Shown piece after piece: positions 11,701 to 22,600 of a stretch of DNA of 64,000 nucleotides. The notes below the pieces were generated by a model, which was given only the letters and a program-made list of their open reading frames with translations, did no database searches and had not been told where the DNA came from. How positions within the stretch are numbered: the stretch's first letter is position 1; every line of letters starts with the position of its first letter. The DNA is from Ulva prolifera (taxonomy: Eukaryota > Chlorophyta > Ulvophyceae > Ulvales > Ulvaceae): positions 3,823,810 through 3,887,809 of the forward strand of contig CM041197.1 in assembly GCA_023078555.1 (NCBI GenBank), written 5' to 3'. The translations under genes and the position numbers were made by a program.

Positions 11701-14700
11701 CAAGTGCACCGCGGTGTCGACGCTTCCGCATGCGACACCCTCACCCTCTCAAGCATGGCCCCCTCACAGCCATGACTTTCCACACTTCGACCCTCTGCCC
11801 TCCGGTGTCCCGTCAGACACGACACCAAAGCCACCTCTCAAGGCCCCTCATCTCTGCCGGCTTACTGAGCGCACCGGGCTGCGCTCCCTTCAGCCTCACT
11901 TGACGCATCCATCCTAACGCATCCGTCCTCTATCCCAGCATTCTTCAGCAGCTGGAAGTGACCTTGCCTGCAGCCTGGTCGTCGTCAAGAACGCTGAGGT
12001 CCGAAGCCTGCACTCTCACATGGAGGACTGCACCGCCAGCCGCCACACGCTGCTCATCTCCTCCGATACCGTCGACGCCGAAGCGGACGCCCCAGACCCC
12101 TCCGCCATCCAGCCCTCCTCTGCGCCGCGCCCCCGCAGCTTTGGGTCCGCCCCCGCTCCTCCGCCAAGCCCCGGCGGCGCTGGGGGCCTGCTGGCGGTGA
12201 TGGCGGGCGTGGTAGTGAACAACATTGACAGCGCCGCCGCGGCGGGTGTTGGGATCCTGTCGGCGCTCTGCGAGCGACCCTGGACTAGAATTCCAGTAGA
12301 GATTGGAGGAGATGATCAGGCGCGCGCGCGCGCAGCGCGGGAGCACTTGGGAGCGCGTACGGGCGTGCGTCCTGCCGCGGCGCTAGCAAACACGATATCA
12401 CCACTTTCCCCTGTCAGCGTCACAGTCTTCTGTGATGAGTGCAGAGCAAATCATGTTCCTTACGTGGCTCTTCAGCTACCAGCTCCACTTTTCTGTGCTC
12501 AAGCTCTGCGTCACTTCGTGGGGCAGGCGCGAGGGTGTCGCCGCGGCAGGCGTCGGCAGCAAGCACACCGACAGGGACGACCTGGAGGCGGCTCACGGGC
12601 ACCACGTGCAGATGACAAGGGCCATGCGGTGATAAGACGTACCAGAAGGACAGCATCGCCCTCATGCGGCGCATCCACGTGCACAACTTCGAGGACGGTC
12701 GGGTGTGCCACCCCGGAATTTGTCCCGGAACTCCATTTTTTCCATGCATGCGCGTTGTAGCCTATGCTGTTGCTTTTTGCACCATCATGCTGAAACTGTG
12801 TGCACAGTGCCACACGCTGACCAATCACTCTTCGCTCCACGTTGTGTCCTTGCATTCGGGCCTTCGCCTGCTGCTGGTGGCACTTGCTGAGGAGCAGTGT
12901 GCCGCAAGGTGCATGCAATGCATTGCCACTCACCATCTGGGGCTGCTGGCAGTGACTGCAGCTATGTCCCTGCATCTACCGTGCACCCCACATATGTCTT
13001 CTTCGTGCACCCACGGTACAGCCTGTGTCCTCGAGTGAAGGCTACGACTACATGTGTTTGCCATGAGCTGGCGGATTAGGTCACATGCATCTGTACATCT
13101 ACGTGACACCCACAAGGTGGCTCTGCCGCTGCTTTGGCCTTGCTCTAGTGCCGCCGATCCAAATTCTCTTCTGTCTGTGCCGGTCGCTTTGGCTACCCTT
13201 TTGTAGGCGCCCAAGCAATGTCTCATGTCGTCTGGTGCATGCCTCACTGCTATCGGCATGGAATAGTCTTCTAGAAAAACAGATTCGTTTTCCTCCACAG
13301 GTGTTTGCACAGGATGTTGGCAGTCGACGCCCTCATCCCCATCGTCCCGGAGCACGCGCCACCATAGGAGCAGCTCATGATCAAGGTTTCCAACAAGTTC
13401 CTCGCCTCGGTGTCTTTTTGGATGCGGGAGAAGGTGCGGGCCACCCCGCTGCTGAGTTCCCTGCGAGCTCCCTGCGAACCGGCCGGACCGTATCGACGCC
13501 GCGCTGCTACGCCCCGGCTGCCGGGACCGCCTCATCTCCTGCGGCTTCCCATCACGCCCTGAGAGCCTCGCCATTCTGACCTCCGTCTTCCTCCAGGTGC
13601 GGCTCGGCGCATGGGCGTGCCGGGCCGGGGTGGAGAGCCGGCCGGCTGGTGCCGCCACGTACTCTGCTGTGGCAGTGTCGAGCATGGTAAGGCTACGGAA
13701 ACATTGCCCTAGAAACCGTTCAGCTGGCCGAGATCAGGCAGCGTGTCATGCCTGTCCGAACTGAATGCATCGCAGAGCGCCGCTCTGTGGCCATCAACCA
13801 TACGAAGCCAGGTGGGGGTGCACAAAGGGTGCATGTTCAGTATCGGCGGCTCCCGTGCAACTCATGCAGCCGCCGCAATCGCCGCAAGCCACACAGTCTC
13901 CCCCACACATCGCTTCACATGCACAGCATAGCCGCGTGCATCTCATCGGACACTCTCCGCCGATACGGCTGTAGCTGACCCCGGTGACGCGGTGGCTGCA
14001 GGTGCAGCACGGCGACGGCATCATCCTGGAGGAGCTTGCGGACGGGACGGAGGGCTTCAGCGGCGCCAACCTGCGCGCCATCGTCTCTGAGGCGCAGCTG
14101 TGCGCTGTCATGGCCGACCTCGAGCGCCTCAAGGCCGGGGAGGCCACCGGCGGCGCCAACGACAAGCATGCCCCTCGTATCTGCTGCGGTATGCCCGAGT
14201 ACTGATGCTGTGGCTTAAATGAGCTGAATGGAGTCTTTGAGCTTAGGCACAAATTTTTGTTTCCTATCGATGTCAACATCCATCGCCCATTGTCCCTGCA
14301 ACCAGCAGCATTGCGGTCAGCCTGGCTGTGGGTTTTCAAAGCAGTGAAATGGATGTACCATCTGGATTGTCACGGCCCGCAAGGTCATGCGCAATGTGCG
14401 CACCGCGTGTCAATGCGCGTGGATAAGTACCACCTTGGAACAGGGACTGTTGCTGACAGTCTGCATGCTATCAGGCGAATGGCGAGGCTTATGCATTCCT
14501 CCCTGCCATGCATGCAACAGGCTCAGTCCGGCTCGGCGGTGTTGTAGACATGTTTGTCGGGGTCATAGGCAGGCAGGGCCTCCGGGCTCCCGTGGACGTC
14601 CGCTCCCTCTTGGGGGCGTCATTTTCTGTGACATGTTTATGATGCTGGTGTCCCACCGGTCTGCTTGGACGCCAGTGTCGGTCCTGGATGTCACTGCGCG

Positions 14701-14865
14701 GGGGTGCGTGCATGTCAGCGTTCACAGATGTCCAATTGATCCGCACTGATTCATTGTCACAGTGCACTCCACAGGCGCAAGCCGTGGTGGCGCGTCGGCG
14801 TGAGTATCTGGTGAGGCCGACGACGAGGGAGAATTGCATTCAGCGGCCACAGCGCGCGCCGCACG

Positions 14866-14904
<39 letters not shown>

Positions 14905-17900
14905 CTCACCAATTCCCACCACAAGCAGCTGCGCTCAGAGGTGGAGCGCCTCCATCGGTGCATGCCCATGCATGCCAGTGTGTGTGTGCAGTTGCATTGT
15001 ATTGCTTTCTGGCCTCCACTGCTCAAGCATGGCCCCCTCGGTCATGGCTCTCCACACTCCGACCCTCTGTCTTGTGCTAACGCGCCGCTCCTCACGCAGG
15101 CGCCTCTCGCGCCTCTCAGCGCCTGCGCCGGCACCCGGTGCCGACGTGGATGCAGTGCTGTCATTTGACGAAGCCAGTTGGCAGACTTGTCAACATGAAT
15201 CGAACATCAAGCAGTGTGCGTTGCTTTCCAGTATTGGTGGTGCGTCTGCCAGGCGTCGATGCAGCAGCTGTGGTCACGTTTGCTGATGTGGTCGACCCAG
15301 TCCACTTGCTGCAGACTGACGTCGCCGCCGCTGGCGTCGCTACTGCTCAAGACTTGCTGCAGACTCACGTCCAAGCCAGGCGGCCTCCGCCGGCACCTCC
15401 TCAGACACCACGGCACCCGCAATCGCCACCAAAGCCACATTCTCATCCTCTCGAGGGCCCGTCATCTTTGCCTGGGTCACTGCGCGCACAGGGCTGCACT
15501 CCGTTCAGGCACGGTCCAGATTCGAATCCTCATCTTTGGATATGCATGCCCTTCACGCACGCACACCAGGCTCTGCAGGCCCAAGGCAACCAAATTTGGT
15601 CAAGCAAAGTCCCTGACTGTCATCATTGGTTCGAGCAGCTGGTGCGTCAATCACATTGGACTGCGCCACGTGGTGCTGTGGCATTAGTGGCTCCTGCCAG
15701 ATGCGACCGACATGCATGTGCGTAACCGCTGAGGTTGGTGAACGCACCCCGCTGAGGCCTGTGCCCCACTGCAGGTGCTCGTCGGCAGGTCCACCCCGGC
15801 GAAGTGGCTCATCCCCGTCAGCGTTGTGCCTGGGGAGGCCGAAGCAAAGCCCCTTCCAGTATCAAGGCGCGCTCCGCCGCCAACGCCACGCCGCACTCGC
15901 CCATCGTCGGGAGGCCCACTCCTGCATCCTCACGACCGCCGACGAGCACTGCTTCCCCACTCCGGCGGCGCCTTATTGTTCCCTGTCAACATACGCCCCA
16001 ATGGCGAGGATACCTTCAAGCCGGAGGCACGCGCGTCGCCCCCAGGATTACACATACTCTGCACACATGCTCTTTCTATCACTACGGAGTAAGCATTGCA
16101 GAATTTGGACTCTGGAGCCTGACAGCCGCGTTGACGCTTGCCCTAACCCTTGCATGGATTGACACAACTCAAGTGAGCGGCAGAACATCGCAGCTCAATC
16201 CCCACGCGGATCTCATAGCTGGCAAGGCGCTGTACAGTGTCACTGTTTACAGCATGATGAGACAGCTTGCACCATGTGCTCTGTGAGAGGGTGGGTTCGC
16301 CTTGCAGGCTCGTACAAGGTCATCAGCACACGCAAGGCTGCCGGCATCGCGCTGCTGCGGCTGCTCGTCAATGGCCCGCAGGTGCAGCAGGTGCCCTGGC
16401 TGACAATTGTGCCAGGCGAGGCCGCCTCCGTTGGGTGGGTGAATGCTCCTGCCCTCACCTCTGGCATGTCAGCGACGTGCTGCCAGGCGGGCCGTGCACG
16501 CGCAGCGTATGGCGACGCTGCGGTGCGGCCGCCGCATCATCACACCCAAGACGGCGACCCTCACTATTGGTGCGACTCTGCTGCCTTTGGAGGCCAACTA
16601 GTCACAGGAGTTCATGTCTGTCTGTCATCCCGCTGAAAATTTCTGTGTAGTGGGGCGAACTGGAAGGAGTCACAAGGATTCGTTCCGATGGCTGATGTTT
16701 GGTCGTGGCCGGTGTACATCTCGACTGTCTTACTCTTGCTGCTATCTTGTTCTGCAGTCATTTTCCTGATGCACCTTCGCTTTGCTGCACCTTCTCTCAG
16801 CCCGAAGTGTCGTGCATGCTGTCAGTGGATCGCAGTCTCTGACACCCTTTTGTGACACTGCCCTGCCCAAGTACTTCTCCACACACCTTTTGGCCAATGT
16901 CATAACCTCACAATTCGATGAGTTCACGCATATGCGCCGCCGACCCACGTGCATGTGTGGCTACAGGTGAGCTGCTGGAGGTCGAGATGCAGCGTATAGA
17001 CATCTTTGGCAACAATATTCAGGACCCCCCCCCGCAAAGTGAAGGTCAGTGTGATTGCCGTCGCCAGCACCACTGCTCAAAGCCGGCTCACTCCTGAGCC
17101 AGCCGGCCTCCACGGCCACCGCCGGCACCGCCTCGGTCATCACGGCATCCGCGGTCGCCACCAAGGCCACGTTCTCATTCTTTGGAGGGCCCCTCATCTT
17201 TGCCGGGGGTACGTACAGTGCGTCCTCCACAGTGCGTCCTCTGATACGTCCACGTTGTGCGTCCGAGTCCCTTGTGCCGATCATTCAAGGTGCCCTTGCA
17301 CCAATCCATGAATGTGCCCCTTCTGCTTCGGATTGGTGGCCGGCCATGGAAACAACCCCGAGCAGTGCTGCACAGATCTGCCCCTGACTGCCACTGTGGC
17401 TCTGGGGTGAGTGTGGCGAGTTCTGCCCCCAACTGCTGTATGCTGAAACAGCCCCTGATGCAGAAGGGGGCAGTAATGCCCTCAGCCCACCGGCCCCTGA
17501 TCCAGAAAGGGCACTTTGCTCAACTCTGGGGAAGTCGAGTTTCTTGTAGTATACTGAGCGCACCGGGCTGCACTCCCTTGAGGCACGACCCAGCTTTTCA
17601 GGCCCAAGGCAAACAAACTTTGCCCAGCAACCGCTGGGTCCTTGCTTGTCATCCTTGGTGCGCGCATCTGGTGGGACAACCACACGCGACTGCGTCGCAT
17701 GGTGCTGTGGCTGCATTTGTGGCTTGTGCACCCCTCCCAGATGCGATTCACATGCACATGCGTCAGCGCTGATGCTGGAGCAAGCGCCCGGCCGAGGCCA
17801 CCCTGTGCGCCACTGCAGGTGTGTGCATGGTACCTTAGTGCACTTGGTACGAGATGTTACATGCGCCTCATGCATTTGGCACGTCCATGCATGCAAAAGG

Positions 17901-18170
17901 CACAGCCTGCCTCAGCAGCATGATGCATGTGTCTCAGTGGCGGCCACAGGGCACATGCGCTCATTGTCGTGAACAGTTGGAAACCCACATTTGTGCTGTA
18001 ACCCTTCATGCATGCATCACATGCATGCAAACGACAACCCGGCCGCGTTGCAGGTCGAGGACCTCACGGACGGCCGCTACCTCATCGGCTTCACGTCAGA
18101 GGAAGAGTGGGGAGTACGCTGTCAGCGCGCTGGTCAACGGCGTCGAGATCACGCCATGCCATGAGCTCCA
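8760..18170 (+). CDS. Filamin/ABP280-type repeat locus, scattered exons, possibly decayed
   Basis: At least six plus-strand exon-like stretches resemble pieces of filamin-type immunoglobulin folds: 8762-8830, 9240-9390, 10088-10282, 15775-15860, 16304-16450 and 18051-18170. Filamin repeats are about 95-residue beta sandwiches found in actin cross-linkers and other scaffold proteins. Typical marks seen are VVDNGNGT, a GSYKV start strand, AGxYxV strands, VNG turns and VPGEA linkers. The pieces are separated by 0.5-5 kb of non-coding sequence with GT/AG-like edges. In-frame stops near 10136 and a frame change inside the 18.1 kb repeat suggest decay or misplaced exon limits. AAA+ exons sit inside the same interval, so more than one gene may be present. 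Start and end are not defined. Confidence 0.4.
8762..8830 (+). CDS. Filamin-repeat-like exon (AGTYVV strand)
   Basis: Encodes [20 protein letters not shown], which matches the AG-x-Y-x-V-x-V core strand of a filamin repeat. Only part of a fold is present, and the flanking exon pieces are not identified. Confidence 0.4.
9240..9390 (+). CDS. Filamin-repeat-like exon (VVDNGNGT)
   Basis: Encodes [16 protein letters not shown] and then an [15 protein letters not shown] segment. This parallels the filamin pattern of a DNGDGTY-type turn, a long strand and a closing PF/W-x-I-x-V strand. It is the best single filamin match in the locus. It lies in a GC-rich block typical of exons here. Confidence 0.5.
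9640..9760 (+). repeat. Segment duplicated at 20690-20800
   Basis: The GC-rich stretch ending in a VPVTR/KAASATS-type peptide is found in recognisable form at both places, with a short conserved piece before it (KTVKPGKLLPK at the 20.7 kb copy). Both end at a CAG or TAG followed by GT. It is a duplicated exon or exon edge of the repeat-rich locus. Confidence 0.5.
10088..10282 (+). CDS. Filamin-repeat-like exon with an in-frame stop
   Basis: Begins after a CAG with [17 protein letters not shown], a closing-strand-like segment. A TAG follows in frame at about 10136, and the same frame then runs on as [15 protein letters not shown] to a stop near 10280. The two CAGs around the stop are too close for a normal intron. 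Either the gene is decayed here or the true exon edges differ. Confidence 0.35.
11751..11905 (+). repeat. Paralogous exon-intron unit, copy a (compressed)
   Basis: Contains the CAAGCATGGCCCCCTC block shared with 15026 and the block ending in CCGGGCTGC-CTCCCTT shared with about 15485 and 17560, but without the roughly 300 bases that separate them in copy b. It is a shortened relative of the units at 15.0 and 17.1 kb. Confidence 0.7.
13477..13596 (+). CDS. AAA+ ATPase exon, second region of homology
   Basis: Encodes [19 protein letters not shown] and then [17 protein letters not shown], ending at CAG with GTGCGG following. This is the AAA+ SRH region: NRPD-x-ID-x-ALLRPGR-x-D, holding the arginine finger, then the start of the helical lid. 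One normally conserved Arg of the RPGR-x-D motif reads Cys (RPGCRD). The spelling is closest in memory to the D2 domain of PEX1-type peroxisomal ATPases, but a general AAA+ call is safer. The exon carrying Walker A and B is not found nearby. Confidence 0.6.
14002..14188 (+). CDS. AAA+ ATPase exon, C-terminal lid
   Basis: Follows a CAG acceptor at 13999-14001 and encodes [19 protein letters not shown] followed by [10 protein letters not shown]. This is the AAA+ lid (sensor 2 region) with the GFSGA-x-L motif. Joined in phase to the exon ending at 13596 it gives the expected spacing from the SRH to the lid. A SEAQL-type sequence after GFSGA is typical of PEX1-like proteins, so that is the favoured subfamily. 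A donor-like GTATG follows at 14189. Whether the gene is intact is unknown. Confidence 0.6.
14870..14904 (+). repeat. Homopolymer G tract (35 G)
   Basis: An uninterrupted run of 35 G. Runs of similar length occur at 30203, 47107 and 47592, and as C at 45573. Confidence 0.9.
15026..15725 (+). repeat. Paralogous exon-intron unit, copy b
   Basis: Shares with copy c (17128-17775) an 80-base block (CGCCACCAAAGCCAC and on), an ACAGGGCTGCACTCC block, the GGCCCAAGGCAA block and the block ending GCTGTGGC. Shares with copy a the first block at 15026. Intron-like and exon-like sequence are both conserved, so these are segmental duplications rather than domain similarity alone. Confidence 0.75.
15775..15860 (+). 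CDS. Filamin-repeat-like exon (VVPGEA linker)
   Basis: After a CAG it encodes [20 protein letters not shown] followed by EAEA, resembling the closing strand and linker between filamin repeats. It directly follows paralogous unit b, as expected if the duplicated units each carried one repeat. Confidence 0.4.
16304..16450 (+). CDS. Filamin-repeat-like exon (GSYKV ... VPGEAAS)
   Basis: Encodes [20 protein letters not shown], then [20 protein letters not shown]. The order (GSY strand, AG-x-x-x-L strand, VNG turn, P-x-L-T-I-x-PGEA close) is that of a filamin repeat's second half. The exon starts after GCAG at 16300-16303. Confidence 0.5.
17128..17775 (+). repeat. Paralogous exon-intron unit, copy c
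   Basis: Homologous to copy b in two blocks (17128-17212 and 17553-17775). The 340 bases between them have no counterpart in copy b and look like an insertion, containing two short repeated CAGCCCCTGAT/CGGCCCCTGAT pieces. No terminal repeat was recognised for it. Confidence 0.7.
18051..18170 (+). CDS. Filamin-repeat-like exon, frame change inside
   Basis: Encodes [17 protein letters not shown] in one frame and, about 10 bases on, [16 protein letters not shown] in another. Together the pieces follow the filamin pattern DG-x-Y ... AGEY-x-V-x-x-x-VNG. The shift indicates a small indel or a sequence error. The inverted-repeat transposon at 18195 lies just downstream. Confidence 0.5.
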
Positions 18171-18186
18171 CGCAAACGCCCCCATG

Positions 18187-18194
18187 CCCCCCCT
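18187..18194. repeat. Target site duplication, left copy
   Basis: CCCCCCCT directly before the element; the same 8 bases lie at 19618-19625. Confidence 0.8.
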
Positions 18195-19617
18195 AGGGGG
18201 TCAACCACTCCCGCTACATGGTGGGCCCACCTACGGCGCGCAAGATCGGCTGCGATTTTGGCCGCTTGGGGAACACTTTGGCTATTGTCTATGTTGAATG
18301 GGGATTCGTAGTGTGTCATCTCACTCGGGTGGGGAAAATGGCCCATGATCGTCCATATGGCTCGTCTGGTTGGGGAAAATCGGCCTTTTGCGACGCTGGC
18401 TCCCCAACCGGCCCAGACGCTCAGTCGCCTCCCCAAACCTCCCCAAACGTTCGCAGGCGTCCCCAAACGCCTTTAAAATGAGCTCTTTAAAGCACTTGTT
18501 GGTGATCGCAAGGCTGTATGTGCATTTTTCCCGTTGGTGAGGCTTCATGAAGCTGTATACGGCTGAGTTTCCTGGAGGCTGGCCACATAGTGACGCACGC
18601 TATGCAATTTGAGTCGTATTAATCCCTCTAATAATGCTGGATAGGTCCGAATCTCTGGATATCCGGACAGGGCGTCCTACCTGCGATCTGTGTGTAGCAT
18701 GGGATAGTGGCTCAAACTGAATTACACACGAGATATCAAAGCTTCACTGCCTGATCCTGATTGATCGTCACTCTCGTAGAACGTTTGATATCGGCATGGG
18801 GCGCATGAGTATCTTGATTCCTGTGACAGGCCTGACAGGCCCTTGTGATGGAGCATGATCCGGAGCTTTGCAGTCCACCTGCTAGGTGTGTACTTCTCAA
18901 CGAAGACGTCGGCGTAGGTATGCTTAGGTCATCTTTTGCGTAGTGTCACTGGAGACGTTTTGAGTTACTCTGGCCTGCTGTGATCATGCCTCGCCATTGT
19001 ACACTAACGAATCATTTCAATCGAGCGGTGGATGCTGGATGCACGGTGGATACATCATTGATGCGCATTAATTTTGCGGTATCATTAGAGTGACATGCTG
19101 TGAAATAAGGTGTAGATGTGACGGTGCATTACAAAACTTGGGCATTCCCCATTGCACATAAAATTGAGGCAGGGTCCTTCAACACGCAATATTCAACACG
19201 CAATATGCTGCCAATCAATGCTGACATGTCGCCTGACCAGTGCGTGAGCGCCCCGCCATGTCGGCCCGATCAGCTAGCGCGCCGTTGATTAGTGCCTCAC
19301 TTACCGAACGCTACCCACAAATGTGACAGAAGCAATATGTCATAACCCGGTGAGTATCATAGCATATTTTGAGTGTGCTACGTGTTCTCGATGCAATGGC
19401 ACACGTTTGGGCATGAACGACCCTCGTTTGGGGAAAAGCGCGGAAATTCGACAAAACCCGGGTTTGCGATGGGGAGACTCCCCAACAGCGAGATGATACA
19501 CTACGAATGCCCATTCAACATAGACAATAGCCAAAGTCTTCCCCAAGCGGCCAAAATCGCAGCCGATCTTGCGCGCCGTAGGTGGGCCCACCATGTAGCG
19601 GGAGTGGTTGACCCCCT
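18195..19617. mobile_element. Non-autonomous DNA transposon with long terminal inverted repeats
   Basis: The 1423-bp element is bounded by inverted repeats of about 135 bp starting AGGGGGTCAACCACTCCC. The left repeat spans about 18195-18335 and the right about 19477-19617, with only a handful of mismatches. An 8-bp target duplication (CCCCCCCT) flanks it. The inside is comparatively AT-rich, holds no open frame of note, and has TCCCCAAAC repeats at 18405-18475. An 8-bp duplication is usual for the hAT superfamily, though such long inverted repeats are less so. The ends look young and intact. Confidence 0.85.
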
Positions 19618-19625
19618 CCCCCCCT
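19618..19625. repeat. Target site duplication, right copy
   Basis: CCCCCCCT directly after the element, identical to 18187-18194. Confidence 0.8.
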
Positions 19626-22600
19626 GACCGTCGCCATGTGCGCACTGTACGCGGCCGACCAGGCGACTTGCGCGAAGTGCCTCATGCAACTGCAGGACCT
19701 GGCAAACGGGATCATGCAAGCCCCGGCACCATGGTTGATCGCGCAGCAGGTCGCGGTTGTGGTGGACATGTTCGGGTCATCAGCAGCAACATCCTGTGGC
19801 CGATTGTGGATGTGCGCTTCCTCTGCCACATCCTTCTGCCACAGTCAGCACATGCCAGCCTCTTGTGGTTGTACGATGGGGGATTACAACGGTTTGGGCC
19901 GTTGCATGGCAGAGCACCAAAGCATGCTATAACGCGCGGCGGGCAAAATACATGAAATCGTCAATTTATGCACTTTGCAGATTCAGTCAGATTGACAGAG
20001 ACATTTTAGTGATGCTGATGTCCCAGCAGTACCGCACCAGTCCCGGATGCATCGCCGGGAGGGTGCCATTGTCTCCTCACATTGTCATTTTTCTTGAAAA
20101 TAAAGGCCATTGCATGGAACGAGCAGTGCAAGCTGGCCAGTCTGTGTTCGCATGAGCCGCCCGGAAGCTTGTGTTTCTCCCACTTTGCTGGCGCCAACAG
20201 TGCGAGCAGAGCTCATTGCATTCAACTGCCCCAGCCTCCTGCTGCCCAGCTGAACACCTGTGGCGTGGACGCAGGTGCACGTTCCAGTCAACGGTAGCAG
20301 CGGCGAGAAGAGCACGGCAAAGATGTCCACCGTCGTCGTCAAGCTGTCGAGCCTTACGGCGGTCTACAGGGTGAAGCGCGCCGGCAAGGAGAGCTTCATG
20401 GTATAGCTCGCTGAGCCTGACGGCGACATGCTGCAGCAGTGCACCTCGCTGCTCTGCTTCCCGGGCAAGCGCTCATCGGTGCACTGTGAGCTGCAGAGGA
20501 CGCTGCGCGCAGAATCGGCGTGCGGAGGCGATGGAGCTCGTGTGCAATGTCGTGTACACCTAACACGGCTGGGGGCTCTGGAACTCCTTCCTGCAGCAGC
20601 CCTGCACGCTACAGCAGCCCTCCACGCTACAGCCATTCTCACATGCTTTGTGCCACCCGCCCCCGCCGTCGCCGGCTGCATCGACCAGACTCCGACTCCT
20701 GAGTCGCCACTGCAGAAGACGGTGAAGCCGGGAAAGCTTTTGCCGAAGCTTTGGGCGGTGGTCCCCGTCACCCGCAAAGCCGCCTCCGCCACATCGTAGG
20801 TATTCCCCCACCGCCCCCCCTCGTTCTCGCCCCCGCCAAACTCAAACTCCTCATGCCGAGCTTCCAGTTCGCAGTCGGGAGATTGGCTGCCCCCCGAGCA
20901 TCGATCCCCAGGTGTGCCTCTCATGTGTCCATGTCGTTACCTGTGGACGCCTCGCCGATACACGCGCTGTATCTAACAGAGAAGTAGTCAAGCCTGTGTT
21001 CATTGTGAATGAATTCGGACTTTGTTTATCCCCAAGGCTGATGGCGGTGTGAAACCTTGGTACCAGGCTCTGATGGTGTAGTGTACGTGCCGGCCACGTG
21101 ATACACCGGCACGCCCTGAACCTTTCTCATACTATGATGTACGTGTCGATTGTTTGTGTACGGTTCTGGTCGTGTTGTCTCAGAGTCACTCTCCCCACTC
21201 GTCAACTACAGACAACTGGGGTCACATGTGCGGGCACGGACAGCATCAATCCAATGCTGTGTTTCCACGCTGGACGACATTCCCCACAGTCTGTGCAATG
21301 CAGCAGACACCATGTGGCCTACACAGGTGGTCGGTCGTAACTTCTATTGTGTCATACCGGAACGCGGCACAGCATGTGCGTCTGCCGTTAACATGCAGCT
21401 GCATCAGCGTATCTCCAGCGGCGGTGCAGGTTCATCGTCGAGGCGGTGCAGGACGACGTATACTTCCTGAAGCTGCAGGGCGGCCAACTCAGGCGCGCCA
21501 GGTATCGGCAAAGAGCAAGGCCGCGAAGGAGACACGGCTCCGACGGCGGACACCGCACCCGCGACTATGGATGCTGCTGCGCCGCAGGCCGCCCTCAGCA
21601 GCACCCCACTTCCCCAGGCCAAGGCGTGTTCTGTACGCCCAGCCCCACATGTGTCATGCCTATCATGCATGCATCTGTGCACTCCTGGCCACGTCCAAAG
21701 CATCCCGACCTGCTGTGGATTTGAGTACGTAAGCGCCGAGGCACCTCTACGTCTGTTGTGCAATCTAGCGGGTACACACTGTGTGCGTGTACCTCGGACC
21801 AGCTGCTGGAGCAAACACCATACCTGTGCCATGCCCACATCATGTGGCTGCACTGCACCGACTGAGAGAGGCGCCTGTGCTGTGCCTGCTGCCGGGAGGG
21901 CTTCTGATGGTCATAGGCCACGGGCCACGGCAGCCCCTGATTCGCTGCTTCGCTGTTTCGCTGTTTAGACAAGTTGCGGCGAAGAAGCTTGACAACATCT
22001 GAAGGAACGCCGCTGCCTTCCTGTGGATGATGATTCCTCTGAGTTGATCTTCGGGATCATCCAGGAACTCCGCCATGTGGGTTTCCGTCGTGTTGTCTTT
22101 GTGTTTGTCGTCCGGGTGATCCCGGCAGTGCTTCCACAGAAGGTGGAAGAGGACACCATCCTCTTCTTGCCAGCGGCCGTCCTCATCCGAGGTTGAGCTC
22201 ACTCGGACTCGGACTTTGGTCTTGAGCACAGGCCGGAGTTCCTGAAACGGAACCGTGCCTCGCGCAAGCAGTGTCGGTCAGCCATGGCTGTCACCTTCGA
22301 TGGCTCCGCCGGCCAACTTACTCTCGTGCAACCGTTGTAACCATTCTCGTGCACAGTGGTAACGTATACAACCCTTTATAGCATACAAGCTTTTGCAAGG
22401 TTACGTGATCTACATCGACTAGCCGTACCAGCTACAGGAACGTGGATGAGGATCATCGATCACCAAGGCAATACGAGCAATCTTATGCAGTTTCTTCACA
22501 CGCAGTCAGATATTATCACGCAGTCGTGCTTGTGGTATGCAGTAGCCCCGCAGCCGGCCGTTCACAACTCAAGTAGCACTCACACTTGTGGACGCCCATA

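Noticed and set aside
14722-14922. Poly-Pro or poly-Gly proteins over the G tracts
   Set aside because: Homopolymers are open in every frame, and the flanking sequence gives no domain or consistent exon edge.
15500-15545. tRNA-like T-loop sequence (AGATTCGAATCC)
   Set aside because: No matching acceptor, D or anticodon arms could be folded around it.
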